Assembly (NCBI RefSeq): GCF_000093085.1
Contig: NC_014219.1
Location: 868,001 to 932,000 of the forward strand
Reading direction: 5' to 3'
DNA from: [Bacillus] selenitireducens MLS10
Lineage (GTDB): Bacteria > Bacillota > Bacilli > Bacillales > Salisediminibacteriaceae
DNA length: 64,000 nt
This document shows, piece after piece, positions 33,627-43,667 of the stretch. Both the position numbers and the translations under genes were made by a program. Positions within the stretch are counted from its first letter, which is position 1. Each line of letters begins with the position of its first letter. Under the pieces are notes generated by a model. That model saw nothing but the letters and a program-made list of their open reading frames with translations. It had not been told where the DNA came from and did no database searches.

Positions 33627-35505
33627 GTGTGCCGGGCATGCACTGTATCTTGGGAGTGAAAGTCTCCTGTGGGCTTGGCAGTAGGAACCACTAGTCAATA
33701 GCAAGGGTGTCCACCGTGAGGTGGAATCTGAAGGAAGCCGGCGACAAACTCCTGTACCGAGGAACACGAACCATATCAGGCACAAATGGGGCGGATGAGT
33801 CTGCTATACAAGATAAAGTCCAATACTGCCCGAACCCCACAGTGTAAATATGGCGGCGATAGGACGAAGGAGACAGTGCTTACCCCGGGAGGTCTTACGA
33901 GGGTTCCCGACAAGAAGGATGGAAGATCCTACAGGAACAAGGAATTCAGAGATGGATTCCTGAATCGTAAGAAGTCAGCCGAGGTCATAGTAATCCCATG
34001 GGGATGAAGGACCGAACAATAAGCGTCTTTGAGACAAATGAAATTGACAGGATTGCTTTAATCACAGAAAACGTCTCCGGACGGCTATCTGCAGAGGGAT
34101 ACGCTGGAAGCGGAAGAGTATGCAGAAGCGTGTAGCAATCTGGCAACGAAAGGAGTCGAAAAGCGGTATGCAATTAATTGACAGAGTGGTCTGTCCGGAT
34201 AACCTGAATTTGGCGATGAACCGGGTGATTTCCAATAAAGGAAACCCCGGGGTCGACGGGATGACCGTTGACCAACTTGAAGCACATGTTCGCCAATATG
34301 CGAAACCATTGATAGCCAAAATCCAAAAAGGGACATATCAACCTTTACCCGTAAAACGGGTAGAGATTCCGAAAGAGAATGGAAAGAAACGCAAATTGGG
34401 GATACCGGCAGTCCGGGACCGTATGGTCCAGCAAGCGATTTTTCAAGTTATTGAACCGATAATAGATCCGCACTTCTCTCCAAACAGTTATGGGTTCAGA
34501 CCGGGTAAAAATGCCAAACAAGCGATTAAACAAGCCGCAAAATATTATGATGAAGGATTCAAAATGGTCGTGGATATCGATCTGAAAAGTTATTTTGATA
34601 CGATTCCCCATCAAAAGCTGATGAACTATCTTGAACAATATATTCAGGATCCGATCATCTTGAAACTGATCTGGAAGTTTCTTAAAAGCGGGATTATGAT
34701 AGGGGACAACTGGGAATCTTCAAGAAACGGTGCACCGCAAGGTGGCAACTTATCACCGATTCTCAGCAATGTTTACCTACATGAACTGGATAAGGAATTG
34801 GAAAGAAGAGGCCACCGTTTCGTCAGATATGCAGATGACTTTTGCATCTAAGTTAAAAGTCGCAGAGCTGCGGAGCGTGTGCTCCTTAACACAACAACTT
34901 TCCTCGAGGGAACACTTAAACTGAGTGTGAACCAAGAGAAAAGTGCTATAGGATCACCAACGAAACGAAAGTTTCTGGGGTTTTGCATTCACAAAAGTAA
35001 TAATGAAACCAGGTGCAGACCTCACCACGCCTCCAAGGCGAAGTTCAAAGCCAAACTGAAATATCTGACGAGAAGAAACCAGGCGAACTCCTTCGATTAC
35101 ATTATTCTTAAGATTAACCAGGTGACAACCGGCTGGATCAACTACTATGGCATCAGTTACATGAAATCCTTTATCAACAGCATTAAGCAATGGTTACACC
35201 ATCGGCTGAGGCAACTGATCTGGAAACAGTGGAAGAAAATTAAAACGAGATACAAGAATTTGATGAAGTATGGCATTGAAACCGAAGAAGCTTGGAAAAT
35301 GGCAAACACTCGCAAAGGCTATTGGCGTGCCTCCAAGAACGAGACACTGCACAAAGCCATCAAAATAGAAAAGCTCGCAGGGTGGGGACTCAAAGACATG
35401 AGTCAACTCTACGAGCGTGCATACTCAACTTATTGAACCGCCGTATACGGGTCCGTACGTACGGTGGTGTGAGAGGTCGGGGCTGTGAAGCCCCTCCTAC
35501 TCGAT
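33627..35505 (+). mobile_element. Group IIC intron
   Basis: The 5' end GTGTGCC fits the GUGYG intron boundary. The ribozyme domains I-IV occupy about 33627-34167, with an open frame for reverse transcriptase/maturase in domain IV. Domain V is the hairpin ACCGCCGTA...TACGGTGGT (35437-35468) with the CGC triad typical of class C. Domain VI (35475-35500) contains GGGGCTGTGAAGCCCC, which holds the branch-point region, and the end CTACTCGAT matches the AY 3' boundary. Insertion directly behind a terminator hairpin is the known preference of class C introns. Exact ends need an empty-site comparison. Confidence 0.88.
34168..35436 (+). pseudogene. ltrA: Group II intron reverse transcriptase/maturase with in-frame stop
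   Basis: This intron-encoded protein (about 422 codons) has the RT blocks in order: VISNKGNPGVDGMTVDQLEA, KRKLGIPAVRDRMVQQAIFQ, SYGFRPGKNAKQAIKQA, MVVDIDLKSYFDTIPHQKL, NGAPQGGNLSPILSNVYLHE, and the active-site FVRYADDFCI. Immediately after that, codon 34849-34851 is TAA; the same frame then continues as VKSRRAAERV, the thumb and the maturase domain (GWINYYGISYMKSFINSIKQ, ending near 35436). Family members normally read ADDF(C/V)IYVKS, so a Tyr codon appears to have become TAA. I prefer the start at 34168 (MQLIDRVVCP), which matches family N-termini; an earlier ATG at 34120 exists. Confidence 0.88.
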
Positions 35506-35882
35506 TTCGATTATCCTTTAGGGTGGTTTACCTTCACAGATCATGTAAACGAATGCGCAGACGGGATACTTGTGTGGAGATAGGTAGTGGGAAGTAACAA
35601 TCTGCATCAGACGTTTAGCACTCCCCTTCAGGCGCCTGAGAATAGAGAGAACGATGGGGGGTTCCGTGATGAAGGAATCCTTTATGGTGACTTGTCTGAT
35701 CGGAGGCTTCGTTATTGTGTGTATCAGTATTCTTATCGCGGGAGAAAGGTGAATGGTTGCATGTAAAATAAGATCAAATGATCCGTGTCTTTTCACTCAT
35801 TTCATCAGGAAAAGTAAATTTCAGTATATGAAAAAATTTGAAATATGGTAATATTATATAATCATGATGTAGGAGGAAAAAG
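35506..35882. other. Region between the intron and the next SLH gene
   Basis: It holds the candidate 27-residue peptide gene at 35669-35752, a short palindrome CAGGCGCCTG near 35630, and an AT-rich promoter region with TATAAT at 35857-35862 about 20 bases before AGGAGG of the next gene. No -35 box of good quality is visible. Confidence 0.4.
35669..35752 (+). CDS. Candidate 27-residue single-span membrane peptide
   Basis: The ATG at 35669 lies seven bases after GGGGGG and opens a frame of 27 residues, MKESFMVTCLIGGFVIVCIS then ILIAGER. The composition is a short charged end, one hydrophobic span of about 18 residues and a charged tail, the build of small membrane proteins and of type I toxin peptides. 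An upstream in-frame ATG at 35654 would add five residues. No antisense RNA gene was identified, so a toxin role is speculative. Confidence 0.35.
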   Translation: MKESFMVTCLIGGFVIVCISILIAGER

Positions 35883-38207
35883 ATGAAAAAATTATGGTGT
35901 AGTATTTTAACTATTTTTATGATTTTTTCGTTTGTGCAACCAGTATCTGCAGCCAGTTTTTCAGATTTAAATGAGGAACATCGGTTTTATGGAGAATTAA
36001 CGTTTCTGACAGGTAAGGGGATTATTCAAGGTTTTCCAAATGGAACATTCCGAGCTGACGCAAGTATTACAAGAGGGCAGGCAGCAATTATGCTGGGGAG
36101 AGCACTCGAGTTGGACGGCAGTCAAAGAAAAAGTTCTTTTCGAGATGTGCACGAGCAAGATCAGGCATCAGGCTTTATTGAATCTGCCGTCGAATTGGGT
36201 ATTATCCAGGGTTTTCCTGATGGTACATACCGAGCTGATGAACCTGTCAAAAGGGAGCAAATGGCTATTTTTTTAGCGAGAGCTTATGATTTAGAGGATG
36301 CAGAGATCGATTTTTCAGATGTGAACACCAATATGATAGCTTATGATGCCATCAGAAAATTGTTCGGTTCTGCAATAACATTGGGTTATCCGGATGGGAC
36401 ATTCAGGCCTCAATTGGATATATCCAGAGCAGAGTTTGGGGCGTTCATGTATCGTGTCATGAAACTTGAGGCGGCACCAGAACCGGCACCAGAACCGGCA
36501 CCAGAGCCAGAACCAGAGCCAGAACCAACACCGGAACCTGTTGATTTTCTGCAGCTAAACACAGATTACCTCTCTCCGGATAACAACATGACGGTGAGAA
36601 TGAACAGCATGGAAGTAACGGAATTCGATGATTATAATTTGTTGACCATTCATTATACAGAGAAAAATAATACTGAAGATGAAGTGATACCATCCACCGG
36701 TTTTAAGTTATTTTTTGGAGACGGTGAATCCGAACCTCAGTATGGAAATTTTAATGACATATATCCGGGACAGGAAGTTGAAAGATCCTATGCATTTTTA
36801 TTTTTGAAGACCCAGGAGATTCTGCTGTTAGAGTATGCAGAGGACAACTTCTTTACAAGTGAACCTTTGGCCAATTCGTTAAAATGGCGGATTGCAGACT
36901 TGGAGCCAGAAGCGGAACCGGAACCAGAACCGGAACCAGAACCAACACCGGAACCTGTTGACTTTCTGCAGCTAAACACAGACTACCTCTCTCCGGATAA
37001 CAACATGACGGTAAGAATGAACAGCATGGAGTTAACGGAGTTCGATGGTTATTACTCGTTGACGATTCACTACACGGAGAAGAATAATACAGAAGATGAA
37101 GTGATATCATCAACCGGTTTTAAACTGTTTTTCGAAGACGGTGAATCGGCGCCTCAATACGGCATGTTTAATAACCTTTACCCGGGTCAGGAAGTTGATA
37201 GATCCTATACATTTCAATTTTTAAAGACCCAGGAGGTTCTGCTTGTAGAGTATGCAGAGGACAACTTCTTTACAAGTGAACCTTTGGCCAGTTCGTTAAA
37301 ATGGCGGGTTGCAGACTTGGAATTAACACCTGCTCCGGAACCAGAGCCGGATCCAGAACCGGAACCAGAGCCGGAACCAGAACCAACACCGGAACCTGTT
37401 GATTTTCTGCAGCTAAACACAGATTACCTCTCTCCGGATAACAACATGACGGTAAGAATGAACAGCATGGAGTTAACGGAGTTCGATGGATATTACTCGT
37501 TGACGATTCACTACACGGAGAAGAATAATACAGAAGATGAAGTGATACCATCAACCGGTTTTAAACTGTTTTTCGAAAACGGTGAACCGGCGCCTCAATA
37601 CGGCATGTTTAATAACCTTTACCCGGGTCAGGAAGTTGATAGATCCTATACATTTCAATTTTTAAAGACCCAGGAGGTTCTGCTTGTAGAGTATGCAGAG
37701 GACAACTTCTTTACAAGTGAACCTTTGGCCAGTTCGTTAAAATGGCGGGTTGCAGACTTGGAATTAACACCTGCTCCGGAACCAGAGCCGGATCCAGAAC
37801 CGGAACCAGAGCCAGAACCAGAGCCAGAACCAACACCGGAACCTGTTGATTTTCTGCAGCTAAACACAGATTACCTCTCTCCGGATAACAACATGACGAT
37901 AAGAATGAACAGCATGGAGTTAACGGAGTTCGATGGATATTACTCGTTGACGATTCACTACACGGAGAAGAATAATACAGAAGATGAAGTGATACCATCA
38001 ACCGGTTTTAAACTGTTTTTCGAAAACGGTGAACCGGCGCCTCAATACGGCATGTTTAATAACCTTTACCCGGGTCAGGAAGTTGATAGATCCTATACAT
38101 TTCAATATTTAAAGACCCAGGAGGTTCTGCTTGTAGAGTATGCAGAGGACAATTTCTTTACAAATGAACCTTTGGCCAGTTCGTTAAAATGGCGGGTTGC
38201 CGAGTAA
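35883..38207 (+). CDS. SLH-domain surface protein with four long PEPEP-linked repeats
   Basis: This 774-residue exported protein starts with a signal peptide (MKKLWCSILTIFMIFSFVQP, cleavage near VSAAS). Three SLH domains come first (GFPNGTFRADASITRGQAAI, GFPDGTYRADEPVKREQMAI, GYPDGTFRPQLDISRAEFGA), so the chain is anchored at its N-terminus. After residue 200, four repeats of about 115 residues follow, each starting VDFLQLNTDYLSPDNNMTVR and ending LANSLKWRIADLE or similar, separated by Pro-Glu linkers (PEPEPEPTPEP). The repeat fits a small beta-sandwich of the DUF4352/telokin-like type; that is inference. AGGAGGAAAAAG precedes the ATG. Repeats 2-4 are almost identical at DNA level. Confidence 0.9.
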   Translation: MKKLWCSILTIFMIFSFVQPVSAASFSDLNEEHRFYGELTFLTGKGIIQGFPNGTFRADASITRGQAAIMLGRALELDGSQRKSSFRDVHEQDQASGFIESAVELGIIQGFPDGTYRADEPVKREQMAIFLARAYDLEDAEIDFSDVNTNMIAYDAIRKLFGSAITLGYPDGTFRPQLDISRAEFGAFMYRVMKLEAAPEPAPEPAPEPEPEPEPTPEPVDFLQLNTDYLSPDNNMTVRMNSMEVTEFDDYNLLTIHYTEKNNTEDEVIPSTGFKLFFGDGESEPQYGNFNDIYPGQEVERSYAFLFLKTQEILLLEYAEDNFFTSEPLANSLKWRIADLEPEAEPEPEPEPEPTPEPVDFLQLNTDYLSPDNNMTVRMNSMELTEFDGYYSLTIHYTEKNNTEDEVISSTGFKLFFEDGESAPQYGMFNNLYPGQEVDRSYTFQFLKTQEVLLVEYAEDNFFTSEPLASSLKWRVADLELTPAPEPEPDPEPEPEPEPEPTPEPVDFLQLNTDYLSPDNNMTVRMNSMELTEFDGYYSLTIHYTEKNNTEDEVIPSTGFKLFFENGEPAPQYGMFNNLYPGQEVDRSYTFQFLKTQEVLLVEYAEDNFFTSEPLASSLKWRVADLELTPAPEPEPDPEPEPEPEPEPEPTPEPVDFLQLNTDYLSPDNNMTIRMNSMELTEFDGYYSLTIHYTEKNNTEDEVIPSTGFKLFFENGEPAPQYGMFNNLYPGQEVDRSYTFQYLKTQEVLLVEYAEDNFFTNEPLASSLKWRVAE
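36538..38204 (+). repeat. Four tandem long repeats within the SLH gene
   Basis: Repeat units begin near 36538, 36955, 37396 and 37843, each about 360 bases plus a Pro-Glu-coding linker of 50-90 bases. Units 2, 3 and 4 share long stretches of identical DNA, while unit 1 is more diverged. This suggests recent unequal recombination. Confidence 0.85.
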
Positions 38208-38395
38208 AGCAATTTAGCAAATAGGCAGAGGCATATGCTCCTGCTTATTATGATTGATTGTCTGATCGAATCCGCAGCCTTGATCTGAATGGGATTTCTT
38301 CTTTTTCACCGCCTTAAAAGGTTATTATGGCAGACAGGAGAAAGTGAAAATTGCGCTTGGGTTCGTTAATCGCTCATCAAGTAAGGAGGAATGGT

Positions 38396-39456
38396 ATGAA
38401 GATCACTACAGGTATGGTAGCGATGATTGTCACTATCCTCGCGGTAATGGGGATAGCAGCATCCGCAGTGGCAAACCAGGGGGATGAGGAAATTTCATGG
38501 ACCTGGTTCGACAGTCAGGAAGTCGAAGATCCGGAAAAAGTATGGACCGTGGCTTTCTCACAAGACGTGGATCCGGATTCTGTGGAAGGTGAGATTTACA
38601 TCGAGAAAGAGGGAGAAAGACTGCCAAAGGAGCGTTTTGACATTGGATTTATCGATGGAGGACAGTCTGTGACGATCACATCGCATGAAGAATATGTAAT
38701 CGGTGAGGTATATACACTGGCTGTTGGTGACGGAGTGCGTTCTTCTCAAGGTGCGCTCATTTCGGAGGCTGTAAAGATGCCGTTCACATTAATGGTGTTC
38801 GTGATGACGGGTTTTATGTAAAGAATGTTGGAGACTCGGAACGGATCGCGGTGACTGATCGTGAACAGGATCTCCTTGATCGAGGGGTTACTTTCGTTGA
38901 ATCAGGAGAAAGCCGTATTTTTATCGGCTACCGGCAGGCGTCTGCGAATAATCAGGATCCGGTGATTGTCCGTTTTGATGATGGCGTTCAGACATGGTAC
39001 CGGCAGGATATTGAGACGAGTGGTGATGACGGACAGGGTTACGGACTGGTCTGGGACGGTGCTGATACGCTTTACGGCGTATTCAGCGCAACGGGGACGC
39101 AAGGATCTTCGGACCTGGACTACAGGCGCTATACGTCAGCTGGGTGGCTGTCGAGCTACGGTCAGGGCGGAGGAGCGAAAGCTGTTGTTATTTTGAAAAT
39201 TGATCCTGAAGATGCTTCAGTATCCGGGGGGACTTTCCTCTACAGCAGACTGCAGAACGGGAATACGAACAGTATGCAGGTCACCGGTCTGCATCTTCAA
39301 GGAGACGAGCTTGTTGTTAATGCCAACTCCTGGTTCTCTCCTCTTGATGTGAACCGTTCACTGATAGACGTGTCCGGTTTAGGCGGCTCGCCGTTTGATT
39401 ATACAATTACCTTCAGCGGGGATTTGAAACAAGCCCGATCCGCAGAAGTGCGATGA
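38396..39456 (+). pseudogene. Exported Ig-like (Big_5/SbsA-type) protein, frameshifted
   Basis: The gene starts with AAGGAGG and ATG at 38396, a signal peptide (MKITTGMVAMIVTILAVMGI, cleavage near ASAVA), and one SbsA-type Ig-like domain (KVWTVAFSQDVDPDSVEGEI ... VYTLAVGDGVRSSQGALISE). Frame 0 stops at 38819-38821. The -1 frame, from INGVRDDGFYVKN at about 38790, continues without a stop through VTFVESGESRIFIGYRQASA to 39456, and looks like a single secreted domain (ending SPFDYTITFSGDLKQ). The total of 1061 bases is one short of a multiple of three, consistent with a single-base deletion. No slippery sequence is visible at the join. I do not recognise the second domain. Confidence 0.65.
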
Positions 39457-39561
39457 AGAGTGGCGCGTTTCCCTGGTAATCTGCGTCATGCATTGAGCAA
39501 AATAGAATACTGAACCACCACCTGTCAAGTGGATAGTGAAAAAGCAAATAGATTGATTTTA

Positions 39562-39602
39562 GACCTGAATGAACTTACCGGTTCATTCAGGTCCTTTTTT
39601 GG
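39562..39602 (+). terminator. Strong terminator
   Basis: GACCTGAATGAAC (39562-39574) pairs perfectly with GTTCATTCAGGTC (39581-39593), 13 bp, followed by CTTTTTT. Confidence 0.85.
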
Positions 39603-39762
39603 ATAATCCATATTTATTCTTCGTTTTTATTCAATCGCTGAAGGTGGACCTTTGCCAAGGGGCTTGTTTTCAGCTAATTCTGACTAAGAATCGCTTCGTC
39701 ACAGGCTACCATATTCCTTTTAATGGGTATAATTGAATATTAAGGTATAGGGGAGTAGGCGT

Positions 39763-40285
39763 ATATGTATTGGCAACAGCATTTGGGTCACCCCGGTAAA
39801 AATAAGAGATTCAGGTACAGATTCGACAGGTGTTCGAAGAACTTCATGATAATTATGGTTATCCCCGCATCACCAAGGCACTTCAAAAGAAAGGGGTTGT
39901 TAGTAATATAAAGAAATAACAACGCCTTACGGGTAGATTGGGGTTATTGTGCCTCTCCTATACGCATATTGGTCACCAGAAAATCACACCAGATAAAACT
40001 GGATTCAAATGCTTTGAGAAAGATTCAAATGGAACGATTCACATGAGAAGAGCTTACCTTGATCCATTCCTTGATATGTATAGCAGTGAAATTATGTCGT
40101 ACAGTTTTTCAAAAAAGCCAAGCGCTGTTAGTATTATGAAAGCTTTAGATGAAGCAATTGAGGCATCGAGCGATTGTTGTTATCGAAGAACGTTTCGTTC
40201 TGATCAAGGGTGGGCCTATGAGTTGATTAATATAACAATAAGCGAATCAAAGAAAAGCTGGATTATATTAGTCCTATCCATTTAA
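39763..40285 (+). pseudogene. Degraded IS3-family (IS150 group) transposase remnant
   Basis: Fragments of an OrfB transposase are visible in different frames: VFEELHDNYGYPRITKALQK (39832-39895, the HTH/linker region) and YLDPFLDMYSSEIMSYSFSK with a later FRSDQGWAYE (40048-40220), which carries the second catalytic Asp. The first DDE Asp region and the C-terminal Glu region are missing or unreadable, and the frames are broken by stops. It is a remnant distinct from the intact IS3 element at 42.8 kb. Confidence 0.7.
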
Positions 40286-40957
40286 GAAATGCGTATGATG
40301 GATTTCTCACCCCTGCGTCCACTTAATTTATTTACAATAACATCTGGCGGTCAAGAGTCATTTCGTTTCTCCTCCTGACAGCCAGATAACCTTGTAAAAG
40401 AGACAGTTATGCAAAGATAAAAAGAACTTGAGAATACAAAAACTGAGTAGGATTCCTACTCCGGAAAAAAAGTCTAACCATTATGAGTCACATTAACATT
40501 GATAGGTATGGAAGTTTGACGCTTACTTTTGGCCCCCCCCCCGCGGTTCAGCCACATAAAGTAGGCGGATCGAGCAACACCAGCTATGGCGCAAAATTCT
40601 TAAATCAGATAGTCCTTGGTTACATTCAATTCTTGAATACCCACATACTCCGGCAAGTGACGAACTAGCGAGAATCGTTTAACTTCTGCACGATTTCTTT
40701 CAATTTGTTTGAGTTATCGTTCTCCATTTGAAAACGACGATTCTACCGGTTCATTTCTGTTGTATAAACAGTCTTGAGGTGATTACGCTTTAATCTTTCT
40801 TGACCAACGTGTTGATGCTTCGAAACCCATTCTCTTAATAATTTAGTGAAACAGTTATATTCAATTTCCAATGATATAAATGAGTGTCCTTCACTCACGT
40901 GTTTTAAAGCAATATTTCATTATTTTTCATGAGACTAACATTTATTTTTGCGAATAG
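40286..40957. other. Non-coding debris
   Basis: I see no convincing gene. The stretch contains a run of ten C at 40533-40542 and a short hairpin GAGTAGGA/TCCTACTC near 40446-40463. Both are flanked by degenerate sequence; it may be IS-associated debris. Confidence 0.4.
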
Positions 40958-41017
40958 AAAAACTCCCAACTAAGTAGTGCAGAAATAGATTATTTCTACT
41001 GAACACTTTGTTGGGAG
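40958..41017 (-). terminator. Long bipartite terminator of the - strand SLH gene
   Basis: CTCCCAAC (40963-40970) pairs with GTTGGGAG (41010-41017), and inside it AGTG/CACT and AGAAATA/TATTTCT form a second stem. On the - strand a TTTTTC run follows, directly after the stop of the SLH gene. Confidence 0.75.
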
Positions 41018-41026
41018 CATGTCAGT

Positions 41027-42832
41027 TTATCTGAAATCCTCGTTTATCGTTCTTGATAGGAATGCTGAAAACTGGCCTCTCGTGACGCTGTTATCCGGTC
41101 GAAATGTTCCGTCCGGAAATCCTTGAGTAATATTTACAGATAAGATTTTCGCAACTGAATCATATGCTGCCATGTGAGGAGCCATGTCTGAAAAATCCAT
41201 TTCTGCTTCAGTATCGAGGTTGTATGCACGGGCGATAAATATAGCCATTTGTCCTCGTGTTACTCGATCATTCGGCCGGAATGTACCATCCGGGAAACCC
41301 TGAATAATTCCCAAATCGGCGGCTGCTTGAATATAGCCGGAAGCATTATTGCCATCTCGAACGTCAGGGAAATCAGTATGTCGCTGAGTGCCGTCGAGAT
41401 CTAGAGCACGCCCGATCATTGTGGCAGCAGCAGCTCGTGTTACGGTATCATCAGGACCGAAGTTCCCATTTAAATAGCCACTGATGACCCCTTGATCGGC
41501 TAAGTAAATAATCTCATCATGAAAACGGTAGTTGCCAGAGACGTCATGAAACCCTTTTACTTTCTCTTGAATAAACTCATCGTATCGAAGGTGTTCAAAG
41601 GTGATACGGTTGTTTGAAATATTAGTAAGATTGATAGTGTACCCAGGATGCAGATTCGAAATGTTGTACGACCTTGAGTTGCTTGAGCTCACCAGATTGT
41701 TGCTGGTGTCATAAATTGCATACTGATACCTTGACAATCCTGATTTATAGTGGAGGTTAATTGATCGACTTAAATCATTTTTAAACGTAATGGATTCGCC
41801 TGATTCTATGTTCAACTCCTCATAGGGGCTCCAGTAATTCCGTTCGACGCTGATAAAATCGCGCAGTGCCTCGAATGTAATCGGTGTGTTGGCCAAATTT
41901 TTCACAATGATATTTTCTTTTGATCCAAAGCGATTTAAAGAATAATGTGTATTGTTGTGTGCCTGTTTGTAATGATCCGTTTGATCAAACTAGACATATT
42001 GAAACCTGTTTGTTCCAGATTTATAGTGAAGTCCCAATGCACGTGTAGAGATGTTAGAAATACGCACACTTTCACTTGATGATATTTCAATTGTTTCGTA
42101 GGGCCCTTCATCGATCTCTTGGACGCGAGTGTGGTCAACTATTGCTTCAAAGATAATCGGTTTTCCTGAGATGTTTTTAATCGTAACATAGTCGCTACTG
42201 TCTATATTTGAGATATTACCCCACGTTGAGTTATTAGATGCTGCTAATTGATTGATGTCATTGAAATGAGCGTATTGGTAACGATTGGTATTGGATTTAT
42301 AATAGAGAGTCAGGCGTCTTGAAGAAGTGTTTGTAATGGAGTAACTTTTCCCATCCTCAATTCGGATCGAATCATAAGGCTTTTTATCGCTTTCACTGAC
42401 TTCTGTATGATTGGCTAAAACTTCGAAAACAATGGGTTGGTTGGAAATATTCATGATAAGCATGTTGTCTTCAGGTTGAATATTAGAGATGTTTCCCCAC
42501 GTTGAGTTATTGGCTGTTTTTAGTTCACCAGTGTCGCTATAAAGCGTATATTGGTAGCGGTTCGTATTCGATTTGTAATGAAGAGTTATGTTACGGGAGG
42601 ATGTATTATTAATTGAGTAGCTTTGATTTACTTGTAAGCGAATTTGCTGATATGGTTCATGATCACTTTTATTTGCTTGGACTTGCTCTGCCAATACTTC
42701 AAACGAAATGGGGCTATTTGATATGTTCTTAAGAAGAATCCGATCGCCTTCGTTAATGTTGGAAATGTTACCGAATGTGTTGTTATTAGATCTTGTTAGA
42801 ATGTTATGGTATGTCAACACTAAATCGGACAA
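41027..42832 (-). pseudogene. SLH protein with NISN-type repeats, broken by a stop codon and an IS
   Basis: Read on the - strand, one frame of about 601 codons runs from the IS edge to 41027 with a single in-frame TAG at 41990-41992. The N-terminal part has three to four repeats of about 80 residues (for example NISNIQPEDNMLIMNISNQP, then SYSITNTSSRRLTLYYKSNT and NRYQY). After the TAG the frame continues in phase with another repeat and three SLH domains (GYLNGNFGPDDTVTRAAAAT, GFPDGTFRPNDRVTRGQMAI, GFPDGTFRPDNSVTRGQFSA). There is no signal peptide, because the 5' end is cut by the IS3 element. Two separate shorter frames (42832-41990 and 41905-41027) would otherwise be annotated. Confidence 0.82.
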
Positions 42833-42837
42833 AAAAA

Positions 42838-43626
42838 TTAAGGTCCCGTTGACTTGTATTCAGCTGGTGATAAATAATCCAATGATCCGTGAATTCGAAT
42901 ATTGTTGAACCAGTTCACATAATCAAAAAGTTCAAGATCAAGTTCTTGTTGGCTAGAAAAAACCGCACCACGAACGAATTCGATCTTGATGGTCTTGAAT
43001 GTGGCTTCAGCTACGGCATTGTCATAGGGCGTTCCTTTGTCACTCAATGATCTGGTAATACCGAAGGTATCGAGTGCCTGGTCGATCAGGTGATTTTTAA
43101 ACTCAGTGCCTCTGTCTGTATGAAAGATCTCGATCCGATTTAGATTGTAGGGGACGGATGCAAAGGCAGTTTGAACTAATTCAGCGGTTTTATGAGGCCC
43201 GGCGCTGAACCCAATAATCTCACGATTATATAAATCGACTAATACACAAATATAATGCCATGCTTTGTTCACGCGGACATACGTTAAATCGCTGACAACA
43301 ACGCTTAATTCGTCGTCCTGATCAAACTTCCGGTCCAGTGTGTTGCCTGTTTCGGATTCATTGCAGCTAGATTTTGAAGGTTTAAATTGAGCTACGGTAT
43401 ACTTTGATACCAAACCCTGTTCAGCCATGATCCGCTTGATACGGCGTCTCGACACCGTCCATCCAGCTCTTTTCAATTCAGCTTTGATCTTCCGTTGACC
43501 ATAGATCTTACGACTCTTCATGAAAATGCTTACGATCAATTCTGTCAGTTCTTCTTGCTCTGATTCATTTTGCCGTTTGGATTCGTAATAGAATGAGCTT
43601 CTTGCAATTTGTAGGACGTCGCACAT
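42838..43626 (-). CDS. IS3-family transposase OrfB (DDE integrase domain)
   Basis: This 262-residue frame holds the catalytic domain of the transposase. Motifs: HTH_21-like region FMKSRKIYGQRKIKAELKRA, then the DDE residues in VVVSDLTYVRVNKAWHYICV (Asp), IEIFHTDRGTEFKNHLID (Asp) and AVAEATFKTIKIEFVRG (Glu), and the C-terminal YVNWFNNIRIHGSLDYLSP. All three acidic residues are present. The ATG used here is probably not the natural start: the frame is open further upstream (VNVIKANRYKYSVSAM), so it is likely made as an OrfAB fusion by -1 frameshifting near the end of orfA. Confidence 0.92.
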   Translation of the reverse strand: MCDVLQIARSSFYYESKRQNESEQEELTELIVSIFMKSRKIYGQRKIKAELKRAGWTVSRRRIKRIMAEQGLVSKYTVAQFKPSKSSCNESETGNTLDRKFDQDDELSVVVSDLTYVRVNKAWHYICVLVDLYNREIIGFSAGPHKTAELVQTAFASVPYNLNRIEIFHTDRGTEFKNHLIDQALDTFGITRSLSDKGTPYDNAVAEATFKTIKIEFVRGAVFSSQQELDLELFDYVNWFNNIRIHGSLDYLSPAEYKSTGP

Positions 43627-43667
43627 TGCTGATACCGAGTATTTGTAACGATTAGCCTTGATTACAT

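Noticed and set aside
40533-40542. Run of ten C as a phase-variation tract
   Set aside because: It lies in non-coding debris without a credible gene or promoter whose frame or spacing it could switch.
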